A DNA stretch of 64,000 bases from Streptomyces albus subsp. chlorinus (GTDB lineage Bacteria > Actinomycetota > Actinomycetes > Streptomycetales > Streptomycetaceae). How positions within the stretch are numbered: position 1 is the stretch's first letter; every line of letters begins with the position of its first letter. Shown here one piece after another: positions 7,673 to 16,919 of this stretch. Both the position numbers and the translations under genes were made by a program. The stretch covers positions 4,265,261 through 4,329,260 of the forward strand of contig NZ_VJOK01000001.1 of assembly GCF_013302895.1 (NCBI RefSeq), given 5' to 3'. The notes beneath the pieces are model-generated. The model worked only from the letters and a program-made list of their open reading frames with translations, searched no databases and was not told where the DNA came from.

Positions 7673-10117
7673 ATGGCGGGGCAACTCAGCCCACTACACA
7701 ACCCCCAGCACCTCGCGGACGCCGCGGAACTGACCAGTGGCAACCGGGGACTCGCGATCGTGATCGCGGTTGTCGCGCTCGCAGCGCTCGGCGTCGCGTT
7801 GGTGCTGGTACGACAAGTGCTCGCCGCGGGCGAGGGCACCGACAACATGAAGAAGATCGCCTCGGCCGTGCAGGAGGGGGCGAACGCCTACCTGGCGCGG
7901 CAGCTGCGGACCCTCGGGGTGTTCGCGGTGGTCGTCTTCTTCCTGCTCATGCTGTTGCCGGCCGATGATATGAACCAGCGGATCGGCCGTTCGTTGTTCT
8001 TCCTGGTCGGTGCGGCTTTCTCGGCGGCGACCGGCTATATCGGCATGTGGCTCGCGGTACGCAGTAATGTGCGTGTGGCGGCTGCGGCGCGTGAGGCGAC
8101 TCCGGTGCCGTCTCCGGCCGGTGCGGCGAAAGGCGAGCCGGGGGAGATTCCGGCCGACCTCACCGCCGTTTCCCACAAGGCCATGAAGATCGCTTTCCGC
8201 ACCGGTGGCGTCGTCGGAATGTTCACCGTCGGCCTCGGGCTGCTCGGGGCCGCCTGCGTCGTGCTCGTGTACGCGGCCGACGCGCCCAAGGTGCTGGAGG
8301 GCTTCGGACTCGGCGCCGCGCTGATCGCCATGTTCATGCGTGTCGGTGGCGGGATTTTCACGAAGGCGGCGGACGTCGGCGCCGACCTCGTCGGCAAGGT
8401 CGAGCAGGGCATTCCCGAGGACGATCCGCGCAACGCCGCCACCATCGCCGACAACGTGGGCGACAACGTCGGCGACTGCGCCGGAATGGCGGCCGACCTT
8501 TTCGAGTCGTACGCGGTGACGCTGGTGGCCGCGCTGATCCTCGGCACCGCCGTCTTCGGCAACGACGGGCTGGTCTTCCCGCTGCTGGTGCCCGCCATCG
8601 GAGTGCTCACCGCCATGATCGGCGTGTTCGCGGTGGCGCCGCGCCGGTCCGACCGCAGCGGGATGTCGGCGATCAACCGGGGCTTCTTCATCTCGGCGGT
8701 GATCTCGCTGGTACTGGTCGCCATCGCCGCGTTCGCGTACCTGCCCTCGAGCTACGCGGACCTCGAAGGCGTCTCGGGCGACGACGCGCAGGAGATCCTC
8801 GGCCACAGCGGTGACCCGCGCGTCCTGGCCATCGTGGCCGTCGCCATCGGCATCGTGCTGGCCGCCGTGATCCAGCAGTTGACCGGCTACTTCACCGAGA
8901 CGACCCGCAAGCCTGTGCGGGACGTCGGCAAGACCTCGCTGACGGGGCCCGCGACCGTGGTGCTCTCGGGTATCTCCCTCGGCCTGGAGTCGGCCGTCTA
9001 CACCGCCCTGCTGGTCGGCCTCAGCGTCTACGGGGCCTTCCTGCTGGGCGGCGGCACGGTGATGCTGGCGCTGTTCGCCGTCGCGCTGGCCGGCACCGGC
9101 CTGCTGACCACGGTGGGGGTGATCGTCGCCATGGACACCTTCGGGCCGGTCTCCGACAACGCGCAGGGCATCGCGGAGATGTCCGGTGACGTGGAGGGCG
9201 CCGGCGCCCAGGTGCTCACCGACCTGGACGCGGTCGGCAACACCACCAAGGCGATCACCAAGGGCATCGCCATCGCCACGGCGGTGCTCGCCGCCGCCGC
9301 TTTGTTCGGCTCGTACCGCACCGAGCTGGGTGACGCGCTGGCCGAGGCCGACCAGAGCGCGGGCAAGATGCTGGAGCTGGTCGACATCGCGCAGCCCAGC
9401 ACGCTGGTCGGGCTGATGTTCGGGGCCGCGGTGGTCTTCCTCTTCTCCGGGCTGGCCATCAACGCCGTCTCCCGCTCGGCCGGTTCCGTGGTCTTCGAGG
9501 TGCGGCGGCAGTTCCGCGAGAAGCCCGGGATCATGGACTACTCGGAGAAGCCCGAGTACGGCCGCGTCGTGGACATCTGCACCAAGGACGCGCTGCGCGA
9601 GCTGACCACTCCCGGGCTGCTGGCCGTGATGTCTCCCATCCTGGTGGGCTTCACCTTCGGCGTCGGCGCGCTGGCGGCTTTCCTGGCCGGCGCCATCGGG
9701 GCGGGCACGCTGATGGCGGTCTTCCTGGCGAACTCGGGCGGCGCCTGGGACAACGCCAAGAAGCTCGTGGAGGACGGCCACCACGGCGGCAAGGGCAGCG
9801 AGGCCCACGCCGCGACCGTCATCGGCGACACCGTCGGTGACCCGTTCAAGGACACCGCCGGGCCGGCGATCAACCCGCTGCTGAAGGTGATGAACCTGGT
9901 GGCGCTGCTGATCGCGCCGGCCGTGGTGAAGTTCAGCTACGGCGAGGACAAGAGCGTGGGCGCACGCGTGCTGGTCGCCGCGGTCTCCGTGGCGGTCATC
10001 GTGGGCGCCGTCTATGTCTCCAAGCGGCGCGGCATCGCCGTGGGCGAGGAGAGCGCCGAGCGGGCGGCGAAGCCTGCCGACCCGGTGGATCCGGTGCCTC
10101 CGGTGGCCGCTTCCTGA
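7673..10117 (+). CDS. hppA: Membrane-bound H+-translocating pyrophosphatase
   Basis: 814 residues from ATG 7673, chosen because AAGGAGGACG sits directly upstream; the frame is open further up but has no ribosome site there. The polytopic protein hydrolyses pyrophosphate and pumps protons. The substrate-binding signatures are present: DVGADLVGKVEQGIPEDDPR and DNVGDNVGDCAG (from about residue 260), and near the C-terminus GGAWDNAKK and GDTVGDPFKDTAGPA. The ion-type site reads GNTTKAITKG with Lys526, the residue that marks potassium-independent H+-PPases; potassium-dependent enzymes carry Ala there. A soluble pyrophosphatase gene (ppa) is also in this window at 61571, so the cell has both ways of removing pyrophosphate. 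Confidence 0.97.
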   Translation: MAGQLSPLHNPQHLADAAELTSGNRGLAIVIAVVALAALGVALVLVRQVLAAGEGTDNMKKIASAVQEGANAYLARQLRTLGVFAVVVFFLLMLLPADDMNQRIGRSLFFLVGAAFSAATGYIGMWLAVRSNVRVAAAAREATPVPSPAGAAKGEPGEIPADLTAVSHKAMKIAFRTGGVVGMFTVGLGLLGAACVVLVYAADAPKVLEGFGLGAALIAMFMRVGGGIFTKAADVGADLVGKVEQGIPEDDPRNAATIADNVGDNVGDCAGMAADLFESYAVTLVAALILGTAVFGNDGLVFPLLVPAIGVLTAMIGVFAVAPRRSDRSGMSAINRGFFISAVISLVLVAIAAFAYLPSSYADLEGVSGDDAQEILGHSGDPRVLAIVAVAIGIVLAAVIQQLTGYFTETTRKPVRDVGKTSLTGPATVVLSGISLGLESAVYTALLVGLSVYGAFLLGGGTVMLALFAVALAGTGLLTTVGVIVAMDTFGPVSDNAQGIAEMSGDVEGAGAQVLTDLDAVGNTTKAITKGIAIATAVLAAAALFGSYRTELGDALAEADQSAGKMLELVDIAQPSTLVGLMFGAAVVFLFSGLAINAVSRSAGSVVFEVRRQFREKPGIMDYSEKPEYGRVVDICTKDALRELTTPGLLAVMSPILVGFTFGVGALAAFLAGAIGAGTLMAVFLANSGGAWDNAKKLVEDGHHGGKGSEAHAATVIGDTVGDPFKDTAGPAINPLLKVMNLVALLIAPAVVKFSYGEDKSVGARVLVAAVSVAVIVGAVYVSKRRGIAVGEESAERAAKPADPVDPVPPVAAS

Positions 10118-10154
10118 CAGTACGGGCCGCCGCTGTCCGACGGTGGTCAACGAC

Positions 10155-10196
10155 CGGGCGGGCGGGACGCGTTGGCGTCCCGCCCGCCCGTGTGTG
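10155..10196 (+). terminator. Terminator after hppA
   Basis: A perfect 16-bp stem (10155-10170 with 10175-10190) around loop GTTG, followed by TGTGTGTTTT. Strong intrinsic terminator between hppA and the lipoprotein gene. Confidence 0.9.
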
Positions 10197-10342
10197 TTTT
10201 CTCTCAACCGGGCCCTGTCATGTCGCACTCGGTCGTTGGTTCAAATGGCTGCAATAGTGGACATAGGGTTCTTCCGGCTCGCCGCCACCTCCTCCCTGGC
10301 GTGTATGTTCCGGGCCGAACAGCCATGGAAGGGACCGATCCG

Positions 10343-10897
10343 GTGAACAAGAAGCTCGCGGCGGTGCTGTCCGGTGGTGCCGTACTCGTACTGGCGCTGT
10401 CCGGTTGCAGCGACGACAGCGGCAAGACGGACGAGTGGGCCAAGAAGGTCTGTGACGACCTCCAGCCCCAGCACGCGAAGATCAACGAGGCCAACCAGGA
10501 CATCGTCGAGGCCACGCGCACGGGCAAGTCCCCCGACGAGGTCAAGAAGGCCGACGCGGCCAGTTTCAAGAAGGTCTCCGACGCCTACAAGGCGATGGCC
10601 CGGGCGGTTCAGCAGGCGGGCGCGCCGCCGGTCGACGACGGCGAGAAGATGCGGAAGGACGCCGTCAAGGAGCTCGACACGATCTCCGGCAAGTACAACG
10701 ACCTGGTGACCGCCGTCGAGAAGGTGCCCACCGGCGACACGTTCGACGAGGGCATCGACAGCGTGGCCGCCAAGCTGGCGGCGCTGGGCAAGCGGGGCGA
10801 CACGGCGCTGCGCCGGCTGTCGACCGGCGAGGTCGGCCAGGCGATGGCCAAGCAGGAGAGCTGCAAGAAGACCGGCCTCACCAAGAAGGGCTCCTGA
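10343..10897 (+). CDS. Small secreted lipoprotein, function unknown
   Basis: 184 residues. I chose GTG 10343 because GAAGGGA is about 8 bases upstream and it gives a compact signal peptide; ATG 10325 is an alternative. The leader VNKKLAAVLSGGAVLVLALS ends at the lipobox LSGC, so the mature protein would be a lipid-anchored extracytoplasmic protein. The mature part is hydrophilic and mostly helical, rich in Lys/Asp/Ala, with Cys in KKVCDDLQ and ESCKKTGL that could form a disulfide. No catalytic motif is visible. It lies between two strong terminators and is therefore likely monocistronic. A TATGTT hexamer at 10304-10309 is a plausible -10 element. Confidence 0.8.
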   Translation: MNKKLAAVLSGGAVLVLALSGCSDDSGKTDEWAKKVCDDLQPQHAKINEANQDIVEATRTGKSPDEVKKADAASFKKVSDAYKAMARAVQQAGAPPVDDGEKMRKDAVKELDTISGKYNDLVTAVEKVPTGDTFDEGIDSVAAKLAALGKRGDTALRRLSTGEVGQAMAKQESCKKTGLTKKGS

Positions 10898-10943
10898 CGC
10901 CCGGTCCGTGCCCGCCGGGGGCCGGCGCCCCGCGGGGCCGCTG

Positions 10944-10972
10944 TCCCGCCGGCTGACGGCGCGCCGGCGGGA
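10944..10972 (+). terminator. Hairpin after the lipoprotein gene
   Basis: A 10-bp perfect stem (10944-10953 with 10963-10972) with a 9-base loop and no T-run, located between the lipoprotein stop and the methyltransferase gene. Confidence 0.6.
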
Positions 10973-11026
10973 TCACCGCCTCCGGCGGCCCGGCCACGTG
11001 CCGGGACGGGGAGGGAACCAGGGAGA

Positions 11027-12715
11027 ATGGCGCGGGTGAGTACAGACGCACTGCCCGAGCCCACGTCCGAGAGCACCCGCAGGCTGCGCGAGGCCCTGAG
11101 GGAGGCGGGGTTCACCGCCGACGGGCTTCTGGAGCTGCTCGGTGCCCCGGCCTACGCGGCGCTCGCCCGCGGCGAGACCGTCCCCGCCCTCCGCGCCACC
11201 CGGGGCACCGGTCCGCTGGAGACGCTGGTGCGGCTCTTCCTGCTCCAGCAGCCGGTCCCCTACGAGCGGGCACGGGCGGCGCTGCCGGTGGAGGGGGCGC
11301 TGACCGACCGGTGGCTGGAGCGGGTGCCGCGGCAGCCTGCCGGGGCGGCCGGGATGGGTGGGACGGCCGGAACGGCCGGGACGACTGAGAGCGCTGAGGC
11401 GGCCGGTACAGGAGGGGCGTCCAGGGCGGGGGAAGCGGCCGGGGCGGGTGGGACGGCCACGGCTGGTGAGGCGGACCAGGGCGGTGCCTCTGCCGTGCGC
11501 GCCACCGTCGATGTGCGCCCCTACAGCGGCCCCGAGGGCCAGGACTGGTGGGTCGTCAGCGATCTGGGCCGCGCCGTGGGCGGTGCCGGCGGGGCTGGCG
11601 GGCCGCAGGCCGTGCCCCGGCAGGACGTGGTCCTGGGGGTCGGCGGCGCCTCGACGACGCTGGCCGGGCTGATGGTCTCCACCCCGGTGGCGCGGGCGCT
11701 CGACCTGGGCACCGGTTCCGGCGTGCAGGCCCTGCACGCGAGCCGGTTCGCCACGCACGTCACCGCCACCGACCTCAATCCGCGGGCGCTCCGCTTCGCC
11801 CGGCTGACCCTCGCGCTGTCCGGGGCGGCCGAGCCCGACGTCCGGGAGGGCTCGCTGTTCGAGCCGGTGGCCGGCGAGGAGCCCTTCGACCTGATCGTCT
11901 CCAACCCGCCGTTCGTCATCTCGCCGGGCGCCCGCCTCACCTACCGTGACGGGGGCATGGCGGGCGACGACCTGTGCCGCACCCTCGTCCAGCAGGCGGC
12001 CCGCCACCTGGCCCCGGGCGGCTACTGCCAGCTGCTGGCCAACTGGGAGCACCGTGAGGGCGAGGACTGGCGCGACCGGGTCTCGGGGTGGGTGCCGCCG
12101 GGGTGCGACGCGTGGATCGTGCAGCGTGAGGAGCAGGACGTCACGCAGTACGCGGAGCTGTGGCTGCGGGACGCGGGGGACCACCTGAGGGACCCGGCCG
12201 GGTACGCGGCGCGGTACGACGCCTGGCTGGAGGAGTTCGCGGCGCGCGGCACCAAGGCCGTCGGGTTCGGCTGGATCACCCTGCGCCGTACCGACGCGGA
12301 GCGCCCCTCCGTGCTCGCCGAGGAGTGGCCGCACCCGGTCGAGCAGCCCCTGGGGGAGGTGATCCGCGCGCACTTCGAACGGCAGGACTTCCTGCGCCGT
12401 ACGCACGACGGGGCGCTGCTGGAGCACCGTTTCCTCCTCGCGGACGAGGTCGTCCAGGAGCAGGTCGGCGCGCCGGGTGCGGAGGATCCGGAGTACGTGG
12501 TGCTGCGGCAGAACCGCGGGATGCGGCGGGCCGTCACGGTGGACACGGTCGGCGCCGGGTTCGCCGGGGTGTGCGACGGGACGCTGAGCGCGGGGCGCAT
12601 CCTTGAGGCGATCGGCCAGCTGCTGGGCGAGGACCTGGCCGGGCTGCGCGAGCGGACGCCGGAGTCGATCAGGCTGCTGGTCGAACAGGGGTTCCTGACG
12701 CCGGTGCTGGACTGA
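11027..12715 (+). CDS. Class I SAM-dependent methyltransferase with N-terminal DUF7059-like domain
   Basis: 562 residues from ATG 11027 with GGGAG upstream. The N-terminal ~100 residues are helical (ETLVRLFLLQQPVPYERA). Residues ~105-150 are a Gly/Ala/Thr-rich linker of low complexity. The central Rossmann domain carries motif I ALDLGTGSGVQALHAS and the N-methyltransferase signature DLIVSNPPFVISPG, the HemK/PrmC/RlmG-like NPPF motif that binds the nitrogen to be methylated. The C-terminal ~200 residues are an actinobacterial extension. NPPF enzymes modify RNA bases or glutamine side chains; the substrate here cannot be read from sequence. Position between the lipoprotein gene and topA follows the recalled Streptomyces order. 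Confidence 0.85.
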   Translation: MARVSTDALPEPTSESTRRLREALREAGFTADGLLELLGAPAYAALARGETVPALRATRGTGPLETLVRLFLLQQPVPYERARAALPVEGALTDRWLERVPRQPAGAAGMGGTAGTAGTTESAEAAGTGGASRAGEAAGAGGTATAGEADQGGASAVRATVDVRPYSGPEGQDWWVVSDLGRAVGGAGGAGGPQAVPRQDVVLGVGGASTTLAGLMVSTPVARALDLGTGSGVQALHASRFATHVTATDLNPRALRFARLTLALSGAAEPDVREGSLFEPVAGEEPFDLIVSNPPFVISPGARLTYRDGGMAGDDLCRTLVQQAARHLAPGGYCQLLANWEHREGEDWRDRVSGWVPPGCDAWIVQREEQDVTQYAELWLRDAGDHLRDPAGYAARYDAWLEEFAARGTKAVGFGWITLRRTDAERPSVLAEEWPHPVEQPLGEVIRAHFERQDFLRRTHDGALLEHRFLLADEVVQEQVGAPGAEDPEYVVLRQNRGMRRAVTVDTVGAGFAGVCDGTLSAGRILEAIGQLLGEDLAGLRERTPESIRLLVEQGFLTPVLD

Positions 12716-12803
12716 GACCACTGAGATCCGGGCCGCAGGCCGGGTTCCGGTGCCTGGGAACCCGGACCGCGGGTCGGGTTCCGGTGCCGGGGCGGCCGGT
12801 GGG

Positions 12804-13229
12804 TCACAGCAGGTTGCGGGCCACCGTCCAGGCGACGGCGCAGGCCAGCACGGCCGCCTTGCCCCGGGTGCCCATGCGTGGCGCGTAACGCCGGCCGCGA
12901 AGCCCGTCCCACAGCCAGCGGCCGGACAGGTAGACGGCGACCGGCAGGCCGACCGTCAGCAGGGCGGCGTTGTCGTGCAGCGCCCTGGCCAGGTCGCCGT
13001 GCAGGAGGTCGTAGGCCATACGGGTGCCGCCGCAGGCCGGGCACAGCAGCCCGGTGGCCCAGTTGAACGGGCACCGCGGCAGCCAGGCGCCCGGCGTGTG
13101 CGGGTCGGTGCCCCACAGGTACCAGGCGCCGGCGAGACCCGCCGCCGCGGTGATCAGCGGTGGGGCAGCCGGATGGGAGAGGGTGGCACGGAGTCGGCCC
13201 ACGGCAGCAGGGACGGTGTTTCTCGCCAT
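12804..13229 (-). CDS. DUF2752 membrane protein
   Basis: 141 residues from ATG 13229. The family signature is visible: CPFNWATGLLCPACGGTRM, a Cys-Pro-x-Cys-Gly-x-x-Arg motif in a short loop, flanked by three or four hydrophobic segments. DUF2752 proteins are small integral membrane proteins of unknown function, widespread in actinobacteria. The gene lies 54 bases downstream of the TM2-domain gene on the same strand, so the two are probably cotranscribed. Its 3' end is convergent with the methyltransferase gene. Confidence 0.85.
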   Translation of the reverse strand: MARNTVPAAVGRLRATLSHPAAPPLITAAAGLAGAWYLWGTDPHTPGAWLPRCPFNWATGLLCPACGGTRMAYDLLHGDLARALHDNAALLTVGLPVAVYLSGRWLWDGLRGRRYAPRMGTRGKAAVLACAVAWTVARNLL

Positions 13230-13283
13230 GTGGCCCGTGCCTCCCCTCGTTCGCGCGACCCTCTCCCCGGGCTTGGTGCGGCG

Positions 13284-13685
13284 TCAGCCACGCAGGACGC
13301 GGCCGTCGCTGTCGGTGCGGCTGTCGCTGGTCAGGAAGAGGATGCCGTCGATCAGCGCCCAGATTCCCATGCCACCGCAGGTGAAGAGCTGGGCTATGCC
13401 CATGCCGACGTGGCCGGTGTAGAAGCGGCCGATGCCGAGGCTGCCGATGAAGAGCTGGAGCACACCGGCGACGATCTTCGACTTGTGGGAGAGCGGCCGC
13501 CCGTAGGGGTCGTAACCGTACGGGGCGTTCGGGTCGCCCGTGTACTGGCCGGGGACGGCGGCGCCCATCGGCTGCTGCTGCGGGTACCCGTAGCCGGGCT
13601 GGCCCGGCGGCGGGGACGGCTGGTTGTAGGGGTTCTGGCCCGGCTGCTGCGGGTAGCCGTAACCGGGCTGGTTCGGATGGGACAC
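13284..13685 (-). CDS. TM2 domain-containing membrane protein
   Basis: 133 residues from GTG 13685, chosen over the upstream ATG at 13757 because GGAGG is placed just before it and the chain then starts directly in its repeat-rich N-terminus. Residues 1-65 are Pro/Gln/Tyr/Gly-rich with two GQPGYGYPQQ-type repeats. Residues ~70-125 form the TM2 domain: two membrane helices with HKSKIVAGVLQLFIGSLGIG, the turn GRFYTGHVGMGIAQLF and GIWALIDGILFLT. TM2 proteins are small membrane proteins of unclear role in bacteria. It is divergent from topA, sharing a ~220-base promoter region. Confidence 0.88.
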   Translation of the reverse strand: MSHPNQPGYGYPQQPGQNPYNQPSPPPGQPGYGYPQQQPMGAAVPGQYTGDPNAPYGYDPYGRPLSHKSKIVAGVLQLFIGSLGIGRFYTGHVGMGIAQLFTCGGMGIWALIDGILFLTSDSRTDSDGRVLRG

Positions 13686-13906
13686 AAGACCTCCGAGGTC
13701 GAGCGGTACCTGGTGATGTGCCCCCGACATGTTGCCAGAGCCGTCGGGCGGCGCCACGGCTGGTTGTCGGGTTACCGTTCGAGTGGCGTTGCGGACTTTT
13801 CCCGTTTGACATGGAGGCGGGAGGTACCGTCACACTCCGCAGCGACAGCGATGCGGTAAAGAACGAACAGACTGCACAGTCAGCCGACCGGAGAGAAGAG
13901 CAGAAG

Positions 13907-16762
13907 TTGTCCCCGACCCACGAGACAGCAAACGGCGGGCGCCGACTCGTGATCGTCGAGTCGCCTGCCAAGGCCAAGACGATCAAGGGCTATCTCGGCC
14001 CTGGTTACGTCGTCGAGGCCAGCGTCGGGCACATCCGCGACCTTCCCAACGGTGCGGCCGAGGTCCCCGCGAAGTACAAGGGTGAGCCGTGGGCCCGTCT
14101 GGGTGTGAACGTCGATCACGACTTCGAGCCGCTGTATGTCGTCAACAGCGACAAGAAGGACCAGGTCAAGAAGCTCAAGGAGCTGCTGGCCGACTCCGAC
14201 GAGCTGTACCTCGCCACTGACGAGGACCGCGAGGGCGAGGCCATCGCCTGGCACCTCCAGGAGGTGCTCAAGCCCAAGGTCCCGGTCAAGCGGATGGTCT
14301 TCCACGAGATCACCAAGGACGCGATCCAGAACGCCGTCCGCAATCCGCGCGGCCTCAACCAGCGGCTGGTCGACGCGCAGGAGACCCGCCGGATCCTCGA
14401 CCGCCTGTACGGGTACGAGGTCTCCCCGGTGCTGTGGAAGAAGGTCATGCCCCGGCTGTCGGCCGGCCGCGTGCAGTCCGTGGCCACCCGGCTGGTGGTC
14501 GAGCGGGAGCGCGAGCGCATGGCGTTCCACTCCGCCGAGTACTGGGACCTGACCGGCACGTTCGCGACGGGGCAGGCGGGGGATGCCTCGACGGGAGCGG
14601 GCGCGGCGGGCGACCCGGCGACCTTCGGCGCCCGGCTGACGACGGTGGACGGCCGCCGCGTCGCCCAGGGCCGTGACTTCGGCTCCGACGGGCGGCTCAA
14701 GGACCCGGCCGCGGTTCTCCACCTCGACGAGCAGGCCGCCCGCACGCTGGCCGCGGCGCTGGAGGACACGGACTTCGCCGTCCGCTCCGTCGAGTCCAAG
14801 CCCTACCGCCGCTCCCCGTACGCGCCCTTCCGTACGACCACCCTCCAGCAGGAGGCGAGCCGCAAGCTCGGCTTCGGTGCCAAGGCCACGATGCAGGTGG
14901 CGCAGAAGCTGTATGAGAACGGCTTCATCACCTACATGCGTACGGACTCCACGACGCTCTCCGACACCGCGGTCTCCGCGGCGCGGGCCCAAGTCACGCA
15001 GCTGTACGGCGCCGACTACCTGCCGGACAAGCCGCGCACCTACGCCGGGAAGGTCAAGAACGCGCAGGAGGCGCACGAGGCGATCCGCCCCTCGGGCGAC
15101 CGCTTCCGCACGCCCGCCGAGACGGGGCTGACCGGCGACCAGTTCAAGCTGTACGAGCTGATCTGGAAGCGGACCGTCGCCTCCCAGATGAAGGACGCGG
15201 TCGGGCAGTCCGTCACCGTGAAGGTCGGCGGGCGCTCGTCGGACGGCCGGGACGCCGAGTTCAGCGCCACCGGCAAGATCATCACCTTCCACGGCTTCCT
15301 CAAGGCGTATGTCGAGGGCGCCGACGACCCGAACGCGGAGCTGGACGACCGCGAGCGGCGGCTGCCGCAGGTCGCCGAGGGCGACCCGCTGCGCGCCGCC
15401 GAGATGTCGGTGGACGGCCACGCCACCAAGCCCCCGGCCCGCTACACCGAGGCGACGCTCGTCAAGGAGCTGGAGGAGCGCGAGATCGGGCGCCCGTCCA
15501 CCTACGCCTCGATCATCGGCACGATCCTGGACAGGCGGTACGTCTTCAAGAAGGGCACCGCGCTGGTGCCGTCCTTCCTGAGCTTCGCCGTGGTCGGGCT
15601 GCTGGAGAAGCACTTCGGACGGCTGGTGGACTACGACTTCACCGCCAAGATGGAGGACGACCTCGACCGCATCGCCGCCGGGAACGCCGAGGCCATCCCG
15701 TGGCTGCGGCGCTTCTACTTCGGTGAGGGCGCGGGCGAGGCGGCGGCAGCCGCCGGCGAGGCCGCGGCGGCCGGCAACGGCGACGGCGACCACCTGGGCG
15801 GCCTGAAGGAGCTGGTCTCCGACCTCGGCGCGATCGACGCCAAGGGCGTCTCCTCCTTCCCCGTCGGCGAGGGCATCACCCTGCGGGTGGGCCGGTACGG
15901 CCCGTACGTGGAGGGGCCCAGCGAGACGGAGGGCGAGCCGGGCCGGCGCGCGGACGTCCCCGACGACCTGCCGCCGGACGAGCTGACCGTCGAGTACGCC
16001 AAGGAGCTGCTGGCCAAGCCCAGCGGCGACTTCGAACTCGGGACCGACCCGGAGACGGGCCGGCCCATCGTCGCCCGGGACGGCCGGTACGGTCCGTACG
16101 TCACCGAGGTGCTGCCCGAGGGGACCCCGAAGACGGGCAAGAACGCGGTCAAGCCGCGGACGGCCTCGCTGTTCCGCTCGATGTCGCTGGACACGATCAC
16201 GCTCGACGACGCGCTCAAGCTGCTGTCGCTGCCGCGGGTGGTCGGTGTCGACCCGGAGTCCGGGAACGAGATCACCGCCCAGAACGGCCGGTACGGCCCC
16301 TATCTGAAGAAGGGGACGGACTCGCGCTCGCTGGAGAGCGAGGAGCAGATCTTCTCCATCACCCTCGACCAGGCGCTGGAGATCTACTCCAAGCCCAAGC
16401 AGCGGGGGCGCGCGGCCGCCAAGCCGCCGCTCAAGGAGCTGGGGAACGACCCGGTCACGGACCGCCCCGTGGTGGTCAAGGACGGCCGCTTCGGGCCGTA
16501 CGTCACGGACGGCGAGACCAACGCCACCCTGCGGCGGGACGACGACCCGGAGACGATCACACCCGAGCGGGGCTTCGAACTGCTGGCGGAGAAGCGGGCG
16601 AAGGGGCCCGCGAAGAAGGGCGCCGCGAAGAAGAGCGCGGCGAAGAAGACCGCCGCCACGAAGACGGCTGCGAAGAAGGCGCCCGCCAAGAAGACCGCGG
16701 CGAAGAAGAGCGCGGCGAAGAAGGGGACTTCCGCCGCGAAGAAGAGCGCGGAGGGCAAATAG
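13907..16762 (+). CDS. topA: DNA topoisomerase I
   Basis: 951 residues from TTG 13907. The frame extends upstream, but the start LSPTHETANGGRRLVIVESPAKAKTIKGYL matches the conserved N-terminus of Streptomyces TopA and the length is right. Toprim motif at the N-terminus, acidic LATDEDREGEAIAWHL, and the active-site FITYMRTDS with Tyr343. The C-terminal region has repeated TopA_C_Rpt blocks ending in (R/K)DGR(Y/F)GPYV and no zinc fingers. It finishes in a Lys/Ala-rich tail (AKK repeats) that in Streptomyces confers high processivity. The enzyme relaxes negative supercoils. The region 13758-13906 should hold its supercoiling-sensitive promoter; a TTGACA is at 13806-13811 but the -10 is unclear. 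Confidence 0.97.
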   Translation: MSPTHETANGGRRLVIVESPAKAKTIKGYLGPGYVVEASVGHIRDLPNGAAEVPAKYKGEPWARLGVNVDHDFEPLYVVNSDKKDQVKKLKELLADSDELYLATDEDREGEAIAWHLQEVLKPKVPVKRMVFHEITKDAIQNAVRNPRGLNQRLVDAQETRRILDRLYGYEVSPVLWKKVMPRLSAGRVQSVATRLVVERERERMAFHSAEYWDLTGTFATGQAGDASTGAGAAGDPATFGARLTTVDGRRVAQGRDFGSDGRLKDPAAVLHLDEQAARTLAAALEDTDFAVRSVESKPYRRSPYAPFRTTTLQQEASRKLGFGAKATMQVAQKLYENGFITYMRTDSTTLSDTAVSAARAQVTQLYGADYLPDKPRTYAGKVKNAQEAHEAIRPSGDRFRTPAETGLTGDQFKLYELIWKRTVASQMKDAVGQSVTVKVGGRSSDGRDAEFSATGKIITFHGFLKAYVEGADDPNAELDDRERRLPQVAEGDPLRAAEMSVDGHATKPPARYTEATLVKELEEREIGRPSTYASIIGTILDRRYVFKKGTALVPSFLSFAVVGLLEKHFGRLVDYDFTAKMEDDLDRIAAGNAEAIPWLRRFYFGEGAGEAAAAAGEAAAAGNGDGDHLGGLKELVSDLGAIDAKGVSSFPVGEGITLRVGRYGPYVEGPSETEGEPGRRADVPDDLPPDELTVEYAKELLAKPSGDFELGTDPETGRPIVARDGRYGPYVTEVLPEGTPKTGKNAVKPRTASLFRSMSLDTITLDDALKLLSLPRVVGVDPESGNEITAQNGRYGPYLKKGTDSRSLESEEQIFSITLDQALEIYSKPKQRGRAAAKPPLKELGNDPVTDRPVVVKDGRFGPYVTDGETNATLRRDDDPETITPERGFELLAEKRAKGPAKKGAAKKSAAKKTAATKTAAKKAPAKKTAAKKSAAKKGTSAAKKSAEGK

Positions 16763-16919
16763 CCCGCTGACGGGTGGGGTCCTGCTCGCTGACGGGTGAG
16801 GTTCCGGCGGCTCCCTCACACGTACGTCGGGGGCGCCGCGCGGTGGCCGCGGCGCTGGTGGCCATACAGATGTTCGGGTACGCGTCCGGTTGGCCCGTCC
16901 CTCCCTATACGCTGGCGGA

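Noticed and set aside
7473..7733. 86-codon ORF in the hppA leader
   Set aside because: It has no ribosome site, runs into the hppA coding start in another frame and its translation looks random; the region is better explained as promoter and leader.
7694..10228. 844-codon minus-strand ORF covering hppA
   Set aside because: It is antisense to a gene with complete motifs. Its protein is rich in Arg, Asp, Gly and His, as expected from third-position G/C bias, and has no family signature.
12022..13986. 654-codon minus-strand ORF running across the DUF2752 and TM2 genes
   Set aside because: It is out of frame with both small genes, each of which has clear motifs and its own start.
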